Source: Spirosoma pollinicola
Lineage (GTDB): Bacteria; Bacteroidota; Bacteroidia; Cytophagales; Spirosomataceae
Assembly (NCBI RefSeq): GCF_002831565.1
Contig: NZ_CP025096.1
Location: forward strand, 2,953,027-3,017,026
DNA: 64,000 nucleotides
Reading direction: 5' to 3'
Shown in pieces: positions 39,320 to 47,691 of this stretch (positions within the stretch are counted from its first letter, which is position 1; the number at the start of each line of letters is the position of its first letter). The translations under genes were made by a program, and so were the position numbers. The notes below the pieces were generated by a model that saw only the letters and a program-made list of their open reading frames with translations, ran no database searches and had not been told where the DNA came from.

Positions 39320-40783
39320 ATGAAATATTCCAACTTTTTCAAGTTAAGCCTGTTGGTAAGCTCACTTACCCTCCTCGCTTATTGCAAGCAGTCAGACCCG
39401 GAGCCCGATGTGTTTGTTCAGCGGGAAGATGCCTTGACCATTGCTCAGGTAAGATCATTCAATAGCAGTTCTGTACCTACGAGTATTCGCATAACGGATG
39501 CTGGTAAAGAGGGGGTGTTCAAACTAGACCAAACAGACCAAACCAGTCCCGACAATGCGGGAATTACACTGGTCACTGTCAAAGGATATCGGTATAAACG
39601 GGAGTTTACCGGATCGGCAAACGCCTTTTGGTTTGGGGTCACTGAATCGGATGATGATATGGGTCCCGAATTAATTGTAGCCATAAGGTCTACCAATGAT
39701 ATAACGATTCCGGACGGCACCTACACGCAATTAACCCCCGCTAACCTGAGGAGTAATCTGACACTTCGGGGTAACCCCGGTAAAGCGATCATCAAACTCC
39801 CCAAGTCGCATGTTTCTTTGGGAGCCCTTGTCAATGCTACCGATAATTCATCTATTAATGATGTAATGATCGACGGGTTGACCTGGATCGTATCTTCTCA
39901 GGAGATAGGCCAATACGGGACAATAGCTATTGATGGCCCTTCTGTGTCTAATCTGACGATACAAAATTGCTCGGGCAATGACGCAGCGGCAAAGGACAGT
40001 ACAAACTGGCTGACGCTGAAAATTCAGGCCGGACACACAGCCTCGAACATCATTGTGCGCAACAATACCGTGCAGGCAAAACGTATGGCCTGCGAGATAT
40101 TCAACCACGACAACATCAATGTTTATGCAGGCACGAACATAACCGTGAGCGGTAACACCTTCTCCAATTGTCACTTTGGCATTTCGCTATCCGGTCCGCT
40201 GGATCAGCTTACTGTGGACAATAATTACATAAAAAACTGTAGTCTCTATGGTATCGAGATAGCGGGGGCGTCGCACAATGTAAAGATCACCAACAACAAA
40301 TTCGAAGGCGTATTCGACAAATTTCTGGCAGGGTCAAATGACGGTGCTGGCAACGGTACTATTGTTGGCGGCATGATTATTAGCGGCAATACGACAGTTG
40401 GCCAATGCAAGGGCGGTGTGCTGATTACCAATGGCGGCACAGTACAGTTCACCAAAAATGTCCTGAATATGACAGGTATGATTGAGTTGAAAAACTCAAC
40501 GGCGGGTGGAACATTCAGCGAAAACGTTATTGAAAGCCTCGCCACCAAAGCAATCATCTGCGATGATACACCAAATCATACATTTACCAACAACACAATT
40601 TCTAATAAAAATTGTCCGGTAAATCAAGCTACGATTCTGGCATATGGCCCAAAGGCCGTTAATAACGTGATTACAAAAAATATCCTGATCCAGGGCGTAG
40701 GTGGTAAGCCATACGACGCTGTGTTGGGCGCTACTATCCAAGCATCACAGAACCGTGCAGAAGCAGGCAATTTGATCCCATAA
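39320..40783 (+). CDS. Parallel beta-helix lipoprotein (paralogue of 34166-35650)
   Basis: A 487-residue predicted lipoprotein (lipobox LLAYC, cysteine 22). It has the same two-part plan as 34166-35650: an N-terminal domain with SIRITDAGKEGVFKLD, DNAGITLVTVKGYRYKR and AFWFGVTESDDDMGPEL, then a beta-helix with IIVRNNTVQA, ITVSGNTFSNC, LTVDNNYIKNC, VKITNNKFEG and a long series of Asn-turn repeats. Shared phrases (DGTYTQL, IAIDGPSVSNLTI) show clear paralogy. No catalytic triad of a known lyase or hydrolase is apparent. It probably sits on the cell surface and binds or modifies polysaccharide. It is the last gene before the long leader of the exopolysaccharide operon. Confidence 0.8.
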   Translation: MKYSNFFKLSLLVSSLTLLAYCKQSDPEPDVFVQREDALTIAQVRSFNSSSVPTSIRITDAGKEGVFKLDQTDQTSPDNAGITLVTVKGYRYKREFTGSANAFWFGVTESDDDMGPELIVAIRSTNDITIPDGTYTQLTPANLRSNLTLRGNPGKAIIKLPKSHVSLGALVNATDNSSINDVMIDGLTWIVSSQEIGQYGTIAIDGPSVSNLTIQNCSGNDAAAKDSTNWLTLKIQAGHTASNIIVRNNTVQAKRMACEIFNHDNINVYAGTNITVSGNTFSNCHFGISLSGPLDQLTVDNNYIKNCSLYGIEIAGASHNVKITNNKFEGVFDKFLAGSNDGAGNGTIVGGMIISGNTTVGQCKGGVLITNGGTVQFTKNVLNMTGMIELKNSTAGGTFSENVIESLATKAIICDDTPNHTFTNNTISNKNCPVNQATILAYGPKAVNNVITKNILIQGVGGKPYDAVLGATIQASQNRAEAGNLIP

Positions 40784-40894
40784 TAAGTAATTATTCTTAA
40801 GTGTGACAGTAGCTTACTTCAAGGTTAATTTCGGGTAGGTATTAACTAAAATTGTAAAGATTTTTTTGTTACTGGTAAGCATTTCAAGGTCGAG

Positions 40895-40926
40895 CAGCTC
40901 ATCAAATTAGTATTGATGAGCTGTTT
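40895..40926 (+). terminator. Rho-independent terminator
   Basis: CAGCTCATCAA (40895-40905) and TTGATGAGCTG (40913-40923) form an 11-bp perfect stem with a 7-nt loop followed by a T/A-rich tail. It lies 112 nt after the beta-helix lipoprotein stop. Confidence 0.75.
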
Positions 40927-41311
40927 AAATTTTAAAAAGATGGGGCACTTTTCTGCTTTCAGTTCAAGATGATTTATCAATGAAAAACAGTACAATACCT
41001 TTTAATAAAAAAACAAAAAGTCTGATATAGAGGACTTCTTACAATAGTACAAATTAGTATTTAAAAACCGCTAGAGACATTATATAATAATTTATCCTTT
41101 CTTTATAACTATGCCAATAAATGATCAAAAAACTTAGTTAATTTCTTAATTGGTATTACTATCTTGTTTTATAGAAAACATCCCTTAAGTACCATAATAT
41201 TATTAATATTAAGCGTTGATTCGGCGTAATTTGTTACCATATATGAAATAACAAAAACAAAATACGTTCTTTTTATTTACAGATTCGAAATGGGTGTTTT
41301 TCCCCTAAACC

Positions 41312-41342
41312 TTTGACCACATAAATCAACATTCTACTTTCG
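41312..41342 (+). promoter_or_regulatory. Candidate Bacteroidota promoter of the exopolysaccharide operon
   Basis: TTTG at 41312-41315, a 19-nt spacer, then TACTTTCG at 41335-41342 (one base off TAnnTTTG). The spacing is the one expected for the Bacteroidota housekeeping sigma factor. It predicts a start near 41348 and a leader of about 235 nt before the first gene. Confidence 0.45.
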
Positions 41343-41457
41343 AGTTATAATAGTACAACGGACGAATGACAAATTCTCCCCCTTTGTACTCCACCGTGCA
41401 CCTATTTTCCTAGTACGCTACACGTACACGCTACAGGCTTCTGCTACCAGACTATTG

Positions 41458-41471
41458 TAGTGAATTCACTA
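41458..41471. promoter_or_regulatory. 14-nt perfect palindrome in the operon leader
   Basis: TAGTGAATTCACTA is self-complementary and sits 112 nt before the first gene of the exopolysaccharide operon. It could be an operator site for a dimeric regulator. No binding protein can be named. Confidence 0.3.
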
Positions 41472-41583
41472 AACAAATTAGTAACCATTGTCAGAGTAGT
41501 ATACAGTGTAAACTATTTCCGAGAACTGAGTCAATAAATAAGTAATCAGATTCATTTCATTTACCGATCATACTAAAAACAGA

Positions 41584-42417
41584 ATGACCAATCCACGTTT
41601 AAGAATGAGTAAAAAAACGAGTAAAAAAGTTGAACTACGCCTGGGCAGTTGGATTAGCTTACTAGTGGTCATCCTTTCGGTAGGCTTACTGAACGGATGT
41701 ACATCGGCCAAGAAACTAGTCTATTTCCAGGGCGTGACAGCACAGGATGATACAGTAAGTATACAGGAAACCTTTATACCAACGATTCGAAAAGGCGATG
41801 TACTATCGGTTCAGGTGAGCAGCCTGAATGCTGAAGCATCGGCTTACTTTAATCCAGTATCTATGGCCGACGCCAGTGTGGCAAGTGCTGCGGCTAACCC
41901 GCTGGCCCGCACTATAGGGTATGCAGTGGCTGATGATGGTACGATCAAACTGCCCCTTATTGGCCAGTTGAGTGTTATTGGATTGACAAATGCAAAAGCG
42001 GGTGACCTGATAACCTCCAAGCTTAGAAATTATCTTAAAGAACCAACAGTCAACGTACGCAACCTGAACTTCAGAATCTCCGTACTGGGAGAAGTAAGTC
42101 GACCGGCTTTGTTCACAATTCCAAACGAACAGATCACGCTGCCGGAAGCCCTGGGGCTAGCTGGCGACCTCACCATTTACGGTCGTCGTGACAACATTCT
42201 CATTATTCGCGAAGAAGGTGGCAAACGGGTATTTAAACGCCTTAACCTAACCCAGCGTGATGCGTTTAAATCGCCTTACTATTCACTCCATCCAAATGAT
42301 GTAGTATATGTGGAACCTGGCAAGGCAAGAGTGACGAGCGTAGACAGAGCTTATCAGCTTGCACCGATCATAACCGGCGTTTTATCGCTGATAGCTATTA
42401 TCGCGACCCGGCGCTAA
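41584..42417 (+). CDS. Polysaccharide export outer membrane lipoprotein (Wza/GumB-like)
   Basis: A 277-residue lipoprotein with lipobox GLLNGC (cysteine 39). The N-terminal polysaccharide-export domain (FIPTIRKGDVLSVQVSSLN, then YAVADDGTIKLPLIGQLSVIGLT) is followed by an SLBB-like domain (FRISVLGEVSRPALFTIPNEQITLPEALGLAGDLTIYG in pieces). The end is membrane-helix-like (APIITGVLSLIAIIATRR). It forms the outer membrane channel through which the polymer leaves the cell. An in-frame ATG 21 nt downstream is an alternative start. It is the first gene of the operon and is followed by the Wzc-like kinase, its usual inner membrane partner. Confidence 0.92.
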   Translation: MTNPRLRMSKKTSKKVELRLGSWISLLVVILSVGLLNGCTSAKKLVYFQGVTAQDDTVSIQETFIPTIRKGDVLSVQVSSLNAEASAYFNPVSMADASVASAAANPLARTIGYAVADDGTIKLPLIGQLSVIGLTNAKAGDLITSKLRNYLKEPTVNVRNLNFRISVLGEVSRPALFTIPNEQITLPEALGLAGDLTIYGRRDNILIIREEGGKRVFKRLNLTQRDAFKSPYYSLHPNDVVYVEPGKARVTSVDRAYQLAPIITGVLSLIAIIATRR

Positions 42418-42459
42418 CCGGAAGCACCATCAACTCTCAACGTAAATCAAGAGAACGAA

Positions 42460-44754
42460 ATGAATCAAAACTCGACTCAATCGTATGTTTCCTACCAGGT
42501 TGTTGACAACAACCCGGCTCTGAGGACGCATATTCTCCCCTACCTACGCTATTGGCCTCTATTCATTCTGTCAGTGGGCTTATCGCTGGCGGGGGCCTAT
42601 GTGTATCTCCTCTACAAACAGCCTATCTATAAAGTCCAGGCAAGTTTGCTGCTCCAGGATGAAAAGAGGGGCAACGGCCAGAATAATCCGCTGAAGGAGC
42701 TGGATGCCTACTCCCCCAAGAAAGTTGTCGAAAATGAACTGGAAGTCCTGCATTCATCTACCCTGATGGATCGGGTGGTGACCGGCCTTCATCTGGACAG
42801 CCAGTATTTTCGCCAGACGAAATACGGCAAGCGGGAAATATTTACCGAATCGCCGGTTTGGTTGCTGATCGAAGAAGCCAAACCTGATTTATACAAAAAG
42901 CCATTGTCGCTTTCGTTTGTCAATGCGCAAACGGTGCAGATCAACGACAAAACGTATCCGCTCAATGAGCAGCTCAAAACTCCTTACGGCCAGTTTCGTG
43001 TACTGACCCGGCAGGCTGTGAGCAGCAAGACCGAACCGGTTATCGTTCAGGTAATGCCACAGGCAGCCGCCGTTGGTATGTATCTGGACAAACTGAAAAT
43101 TGAGCCAACCAGCAAAACATCAACGGTCATTCATTTGACACTGGAAGATGCCGTTCCACAAAAGGGTGAAGCAGTACTGAACAGCCTCATCAATGAGTAT
43201 AACCAGGCAGCCATTGCTGATAAAAATAAGGTTGCCGGAAACACCTTGAAATTCGTAGAAAACAGACTCCGGATGGTATCGGGCGAGTTGGCTGCGGTTG
43301 AGAAGAATGTAGAGCAGTATAAGTCAACCCTAGGCATTACTGACCTGAGCGAACAAGCTCGCTCTTTTCTGCAAACAGCCAACCAGAACGATACGCAACT
43401 AAATCAGGTAACCGTTCAACTGGCCGTACTCGACGACTTGCAAAGGTTCATTAGCACCCAGTCGGACAAACGTGGCAGTACGCCCGCTACGGTAGGTATC
43501 AACGATCCCGTTTTGCTGGGTCAGATCAACAACCTGTCGCAGCTTGAACTGGAGCGCGATGAACTGCGCCAAACGAGCGGAGACGAAAATCCGAAACTTC
43601 AGGCACTGGACAAGAAGATCAGAAACACAAAAAACAACATTGATCAGAACATCCTGACAATGAAGTCCATGCTAACGAGTTCGAAAGAGCAGTATATAGC
43701 GAAGAATGAGAAGCTCGAAAGCGATATCCGTACGGTGCCAAAACAGGAACGGGCGTTGATGGACATTACCCGTCAGCAGAACATCAAAAACGACCTGTAT
43801 ACCTACCTGCTTCAGAAACGCGAAGAAATGGCCGTTACGTTTGCTGCTGCCATTTCTGATAGCCGGACCATTGATGCGGCCAAAAGTAGCCTCAGCCCTG
43901 TGAAACCGGTGGGTATTGTGATCTACGCCCTCTTTGGTCTGGTTGGTCTGTTGCTGCCCACAGCGGCCATTGCCGGCAAAGGCGCTCTGAACACCAGAGT
44001 ATCGCGCCGGGGTGATGTAGAAGGCGTAACCCAGGTGCCTATTTTGGGCGAAATAATGAGCAAGCGCCACCGCGATGTGCTGATTGTAGCGCCTAATAAT
44101 CGATCGGTCATTGCCGAGCAAATCCGGTCAATCCGAACAAATCTTCACCTCGGAAAAGGCGATTCTGACGAGAGTCAGGTGATTTTGTTCACCTCAAGCA
44201 TCAGCGGTGAAGGCAAGTCATTCATATCGCTCAACCTGGGGGCAAGCATGGCCTTGCTGAAACAGCCCACGGTGATTCTGGAAATGGACTTACGGTTACC
44301 CCGCCTGCACCAATTGTTCGACATCGACAATTCGGTAGGTATCAGCAATTACCTCAATGAAGAGGCTGAGCTGGACGACATTCTAAAGCCGGTTCCGGGT
44401 TACCCGAACTACTTCATTATTCCCAGCGGGCCCCTGCCTCCAGATCCTTCGGAACTGTTAAGCGGTCCTAAGTTGAAGCAACTGATCGGTGAGCTGCGTG
44501 AGCGATTCCGGTATGTGATCATTGACGCACCCCCGGTAGGTATTGTTACAGATGCTCAAGCCATTGCTCCTTATTCTGATGCAACGCTCTTTGTTGTTCG
44601 GCATGGAGTAACGCCTAAGGATAGTCTCAAGGTACTGGATATGCTCTACCGTGAGCAACGCTTCCAGAATATGAGCATTATTCTGAATGCAGTAGGCAGT
44701 GGTGATGGATACCATTTCAACAATGGCTACAAAAACAGCTACTCGTATCGCTAA
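42460..44754 (+). CDS. Polysaccharide co-polymerase / BY-type tyrosine kinase (Wzc-like)
   Basis: A 764-residue protein that joins a chain-length regulator to a tyrosine kinase. A TM helix near residues 32-50, a large periplasmic coiled-coil region (about 60-460) with the PKQERALMDITRQQNI motif, and a second TM (about 485-505) make up the Wzz-like part. The BY-kinase domain follows: Walker A S-G-E-G-K-S (582-587), Walker A' VILEMDLR with D610, and Walker B VIIDAPP with D689. The tail carries tyrosines at 751, 757, 761 and 763, the usual autophosphorylation cluster. Cycles of phosphorylation of this tail control polymer length and export together with the upstream outer membrane lipoprotein. 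A tyrosine phosphatase is not encoded in the window. Confidence 0.94.
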   Translation: MNQNSTQSYVSYQVVDNNPALRTHILPYLRYWPLFILSVGLSLAGAYVYLLYKQPIYKVQASLLLQDEKRGNGQNNPLKELDAYSPKKVVENELEVLHSSTLMDRVVTGLHLDSQYFRQTKYGKREIFTESPVWLLIEEAKPDLYKKPLSLSFVNAQTVQINDKTYPLNEQLKTPYGQFRVLTRQAVSSKTEPVIVQVMPQAAAVGMYLDKLKIEPTSKTSTVIHLTLEDAVPQKGEAVLNSLINEYNQAAIADKNKVAGNTLKFVENRLRMVSGELAAVEKNVEQYKSTLGITDLSEQARSFLQTANQNDTQLNQVTVQLAVLDDLQRFISTQSDKRGSTPATVGINDPVLLGQINNLSQLELERDELRQTSGDENPKLQALDKKIRNTKNNIDQNILTMKSMLTSSKEQYIAKNEKLESDIRTVPKQERALMDITRQQNIKNDLYTYLLQKREEMAVTFAAAISDSRTIDAAKSSLSPVKPVGIVIYALFGLVGLLLPTAAIAGKGALNTRVSRRGDVEGVTQVPILGEIMSKRHRDVLIVAPNNRSVIAEQIRSIRTNLHLGKGDSDESQVILFTSSISGEGKSFISLNLGASMALLKQPTVILEMDLRLPRLHQLFDIDNSVGISNYLNEEAELDDILKPVPGYPNYFIIPSGPLPPDPSELLSGPKLKQLIGELRERFRYVIIDAPPVGIVTDAQAIAPYSDATLFVVRHGVTPKDSLKVLDMLYREQRFQNMSIILNAVGSGDGYHFNNGYKNSYSYR

Positions 44755-44832
44755 TACCTTCGACGCCATTAAGGCGGTTTGCTTTTGACCGGTGATTTTC
44801 TCAACTGTCCATACCTGTAACTAGATATTCTT

Positions 44833-45510
44833 ATGCAGGCTTCTACCAACGGAAAAACTTTTCATTTATACCTAAGCTACGATGGTGAGGCAAGGCCTTA
44901 CACAACGAAGCGTATTGTTCAAGATGTCAAAAAGCGGGGATTCGACCTGCTTGTGGCAACCTTGGTATCAGCCCTTATTCTCATTTGGCTCATACCTCTA
45001 CTTGCCCTATTGATTAGATTGACATCATCGGGTCCTCCCATCTTCGTGCAGTCCCGAACAGGGCGAAATGGACGGGTGTTTCCCTGCCTGAAATTTCGGA
45101 CGATGACTTACGACCGAAATGCGAAATTTCATCAGGCTACTCAGCACGACATGCGTATAACCCGCATTGGTCGGTTCCTCCGCAAGACGAATCTCGATGA
45201 GATGCCTCAGTTCCTGAATGTACTGGCCGGGCACATGAGCATTGTAGGGCCTCGCCCCCACCCGATTCCGCTCGACGCCCAGCACTGGCATACACTGCCT
45301 GGCTACAAAGAGCGCTACACGGTTCGACCCGGTATTACCGGTCTGGCGCAGGCAAGAGGAGCGCGGGGTGAAACGGCAGAGGTGTACAAGATGAAGATTC
45401 GGGTTCGCTACGATCATCTGTATATCCGTCGCCAATCGACTCGCCTGGATGCAAAAATCTGCTGGTGGACCGTACAGGCGGCTCTTAAAGGCAATAAAAA
45501 TGCCTGGTAA
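44833..45510 (+). CDS. Initiating undecaprenyl-phosphate sugar-1-phosphate transferase
   Basis: A 225-residue member of the bacterial sugar transferase family (WbaP/WcaJ/PglC-like monotopic phosphoglycosyltransferases). It has KKRGFDLLVATLV leading into a reentrant or membrane helix, then GPPIFVQSRTGRNGRVFPCLKFRTM, the catalytic RKTNLDEMPQFLNVLAGHMSIVGPRPHPIP, and RPGITGLAQARGARGE. It puts the first sugar phosphate onto the lipid carrier at the cytoplasmic membrane. Only the C-terminal catalytic region is present, so it is the short form without the multi-helix N-terminal part of WbaP. The sugar is unknown. It is the third gene of the operon. Confidence 0.93.
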   Translation: MQASTNGKTFHLYLSYDGEARPYTTKRIVQDVKKRGFDLLVATLVSALILIWLIPLLALLIRLTSSGPPIFVQSRTGRNGRVFPCLKFRTMTYDRNAKFHQATQHDMRITRIGRFLRKTNLDEMPQFLNVLAGHMSIVGPRPHPIPLDAQHWHTLPGYKERYTVRPGITGLAQARGARGETAEVYKMKIRVRYDHLYIRRQSTRLDAKICWWTVQAALKGNKNAW

Positions 45511-45547
45511 ACAAACATCATCTATAACGCATAAATCGTCCACCCTT

Positions 45548-46330
45548 ATGACAAAAGTCCTACAAGTCAAGCTTTATGATGCTGGCTTGCCTTCGGCGGT
45601 GCAGTCTATTATTGGCCAGTGTACCGCTGCTTTACCCAAAGAGAACAAGTGTATCAGCGCAACAGGTGCACACGGTTTGGTAACGGCCTTTAAAGAGCCG
45701 GAATTCAAAGCGGTGCTGGATTCCTTTTACTGGAATCTGCCCGACGGTATGCCGGGTGTATGGGTTGGCAAATTGAAAGGTGCCAAACAAATGACCCGCT
45801 GCTACGGTCCCGACTTTTTTAAGTTCGTGATGGAAGACAGTGCCGACAAATCGGTCAAACATTTCTTCTGTGGCGGCCAGGAAGGCGTTGCCGACGAATT
45901 GAAAAAGGCCGTTGGTCAGAAGTTCAATAATTACCAGGTAGCGGGTACGTTCTGCCCACCCTTCCGGGAAATGTCGGACGCGGAGTTTCAGGCATTAGGA
46001 AATCAGATCAATCGGTCGGGTGCAAACATCGTCTGGATTGGCCTGAGTACACCCAAGCAGGAACGCTTTGCCCGGCGCCTGTCGCAGTGGATTAATGTCA
46101 ACTTCATCGTTACGGTTGGAGCGGCTTTCGACTTCCATACCGACCGGGTATCGCAAGCCCCCGGCTGGATGCAGAAAGTCTCATTGGAATGGCTCTTCCG
46201 GCTTATGTCTGAGCCAAAGCGGCTCTACAGACGGTACCTGGAAATAGTACCCTTATTTATCATTCTTAACGTAAAGGAATTTTTCTCACCTATCAAACAA
46301 TCAACTGCTTCGGCAAATCAACAATTATGA
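45548..46330 (+). CDS. WecG/TagA/CpsF family glycosyltransferase
   Basis: A 260-residue GT26 protein. Visible signatures: CISATGAHGLVTAFKEPEF, WNLPDGMPGVWVGKLKGA, MTRCYGPDFFKFVMED, HFFCGGQEGVADEL, and NIVWIGLSTPKQERFA, the conserved C-terminal motif of the family. FIVTVGAAFDFHTDRVSQAPGWMQ follows. It adds the second sugar to the lipid-linked primer, like WecG with ManNAcA or TagA with ManNAc; the sugar here is not known. The ATG at 45548 is chosen because conserved sequence starts soon after; in-frame codons run further upstream into the previous gene. Its last four bases overlap the epimerase start (ATGA). Confidence 0.9.
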   Translation: MTKVLQVKLYDAGLPSAVQSIIGQCTAALPKENKCISATGAHGLVTAFKEPEFKAVLDSFYWNLPDGMPGVWVGKLKGAKQMTRCYGPDFFKFVMEDSADKSVKHFFCGGQEGVADELKKAVGQKFNNYQVAGTFCPPFREMSDAEFQALGNQINRSGANIVWIGLSTPKQERFARRLSQWINVNFIVTVGAAFDFHTDRVSQAPGWMQKVSLEWLFRLMSEPKRLYRRYLEIVPLFIILNVKEFFSPIKQSTASANQQL

Positions 46331-47310
46331 AAAAAGCTCTCGTCTGTGGTGCTGGCGGCTTTATTGGCGGCCACCTTGTTAATCGACTCAAATCAGAAGG
46401 ATACTGGGTTCGTGGTGTCGACGTAAAAGGAAACGAATACGACAACAACAATGCCGATGAGTTCATCATTGGTGATTTGAGAAACCCGGAAGTAGCCGAC
46501 GAAGTAATTACGTCGGATCTGGACGAAATCTACCAATTAGCTGCCGATATGGGCGGTGCTGGTTTCGTGTTCACCGGGACAAACGACGCGGCTATTATGC
46601 ATAATTCGGTGCTTTGCAACCTGAACGTGCTCGAAGCTGCCAAAAATAAAGGCGTAAAACGGATTTTCTATTCGTCATCGGCCTGTATGTATCCAGAACA
46701 CAACCAGATGGACCCCAACAACCCGAAATGTTCGGAAGATTCGGCTTATCCAGCCAATCCCGACAGCGAATACGGTTGGGAGAAACTCTTCTCGGAGCGG
46801 CTGTTTCTGGCCTACCAGAAAAATCACGGCATCGAAGCCCGCATTGCCCGCTTCCACAACATCTTCGGCCCAATGGGCACTTGGGAAGGTGGTCGTGAGA
46901 AAGCACCTGCTGCCGTTTGCCGCAAAGTGGCGATGGCCGAAGACGGTGGTTCGATCGAAATCTGGGGTGATGGCAAGCAAACCCGTTCGTTCCTGATCGT
47001 AGACGAATGTGTTGAAGGTATTCGCCGGTTAATGAGTTCTGATTTTTCGGGCCCTGTCAACATCGGTTCCGAAGAAATGATTTCGCTCAATGACTTCGCC
47101 AAAATGGTGATCAACATTTCGGGCAAAAACCTGAGCATCGACAACATTCCCGGTCCGCTGGGTGTGCGCGGACGTAACTCCGACAACCACCTGATTCAGG
47201 AGAAACTAGGCTGGTCACCAACAACTCCCCTGCGTAAGGGTGTTGAAAAAACCTTCACCTGGATTACGGAACAGATCCAGAAAAAGGAACTCGAACCAGT
47301 AGCTGCCTAA
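46327..47310 (+). CDS. GDP-mannose 3,5-epimerase-like SDR enzyme
   Basis: A 327-residue extended short-chain dehydrogenase. It has the NAD-binding GAGGFIGG (8-15), then QLAADMGGAGF and catalytic SSSAC with C120. Y149-x-x-x-K153 follows (EYGWEK), then RFHNIFGPMGTWEGGREKAPAAVCRK in pieces (about 175-200, K192). The last block is nearly identical in pattern to plant GDP-mannose 3,5-epimerase, which converts GDP-D-mannose to GDP-L-galactose (and GDP-L-gulose). The Cys/Lys acid-base pair is therefore present. It overlaps the previous gene by ATGA and the next by TAATG, which implies translational coupling. It predicts L-galactose or a derivative in the polymer; GDP-mannose must come from genes elsewhere. 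Confidence 0.85.
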   Translation: MKKALVCGAGGFIGGHLVNRLKSEGYWVRGVDVKGNEYDNNNADEFIIGDLRNPEVADEVITSDLDEIYQLAADMGGAGFVFTGTNDAAIMHNSVLCNLNVLEAAKNKGVKRIFYSSSACMYPEHNQMDPNNPKCSEDSAYPANPDSEYGWEKLFSERLFLAYQKNHGIEARIARFHNIFGPMGTWEGGREKAPAAVCRKVAMAEDGGSIEIWGDGKQTRSFLIVDECVEGIRRLMSSDFSGPVNIGSEEMISLNDFAKMVINISGKNLSIDNIPGPLGVRGRNSDNHLIQEKLGWSPTTPLRKGVEKTFTWITEQIQKKELEPVAA

Positions 47311-47654
47311 TGGAACGGATCACAGCCTCCCTTATGCACCTTGAGCGTGAGCTTACGGCTCACGCTCAGGGCGCAAAGCAGGTTTTTCTCCGGTACAATG
47401 ATACGCCAACGAACCTCACGCAAGTTGCGTATGGCACGTTTACAAAGGCGGATTACTGCGAACTGCATTCGCACCCAACTATGGAAGAGTGTTTTTTCTT
47501 TCTAAAAGGTGAAGGCGTCTATGTAGTCGACGATCAGCAGATTTTGTTGCAGCATGGTGTTTTTGTCCGGATTCCGGCGGGTGTGCCGCATCGGCTGGAA
47601 GCAACCGGAGATGAACCTTTAGAGTACGTTTATTTTGGAATTGCCACCGACTAA
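47310..47654 (+). CDS. Cupin-domain protein
   Basis: A 114-residue single cupin. The metal-binding pattern is CELHSHPTMEECFFFLKGEGVYVV, with two histidines and a glutamate, and the second motif is IPAGVPHRLEA with a third histidine. Such small cupins in polysaccharide loci act as sugar isomerases or epimerases, or as sensors; this one could modify the GDP-sugar made by the preceding enzyme, but that is inference. It overlaps the epimerase stop by one base. Its codons 11-20 are formed by an 11-bp palindrome (47342-47368), unusual in coding DNA. Confidence 0.8.
   Translation: MERITASLMHLERELTAHAQGAKQVFLRYNDTPTNLTQVAYGTFTKADYCELHSHPTMEECFFFLKGEGVYVVDDQQILLQHGVFVRIPAGVPHRLEATGDEPLEYVYFGIATD
47342..47368. 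repeat. 11-bp stem palindrome within the cupin gene start
   Basis: TGAGCGTGAGC (47342-47352) and GCTCACGCTCA (47358-47368) are exact complements with a 5-nt loop. They lie about 30 nt after the start codon, where an mRNA hairpin could slow early translation. Confidence 0.75.
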
Positions 47655-47691
47655 GGCCCAACCGGCCAGCCCTGAAAAAGAAGAAACCAGC

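Larger units (their letters stand above)
40784..41583. other. Long AT-rich upstream region of the exopolysaccharide operon
   Basis: About 800 bases with no supported gene. It holds the terminator at 40895-40926, a candidate promoter at 41312-41342 and a 14-nt perfect palindrome TAGTGAATTCACTA at 41458-41471 inside the predicted leader. The G+C content is visibly lower than in the flanking genes, especially between 40930 and 41300. Confidence 0.6.
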
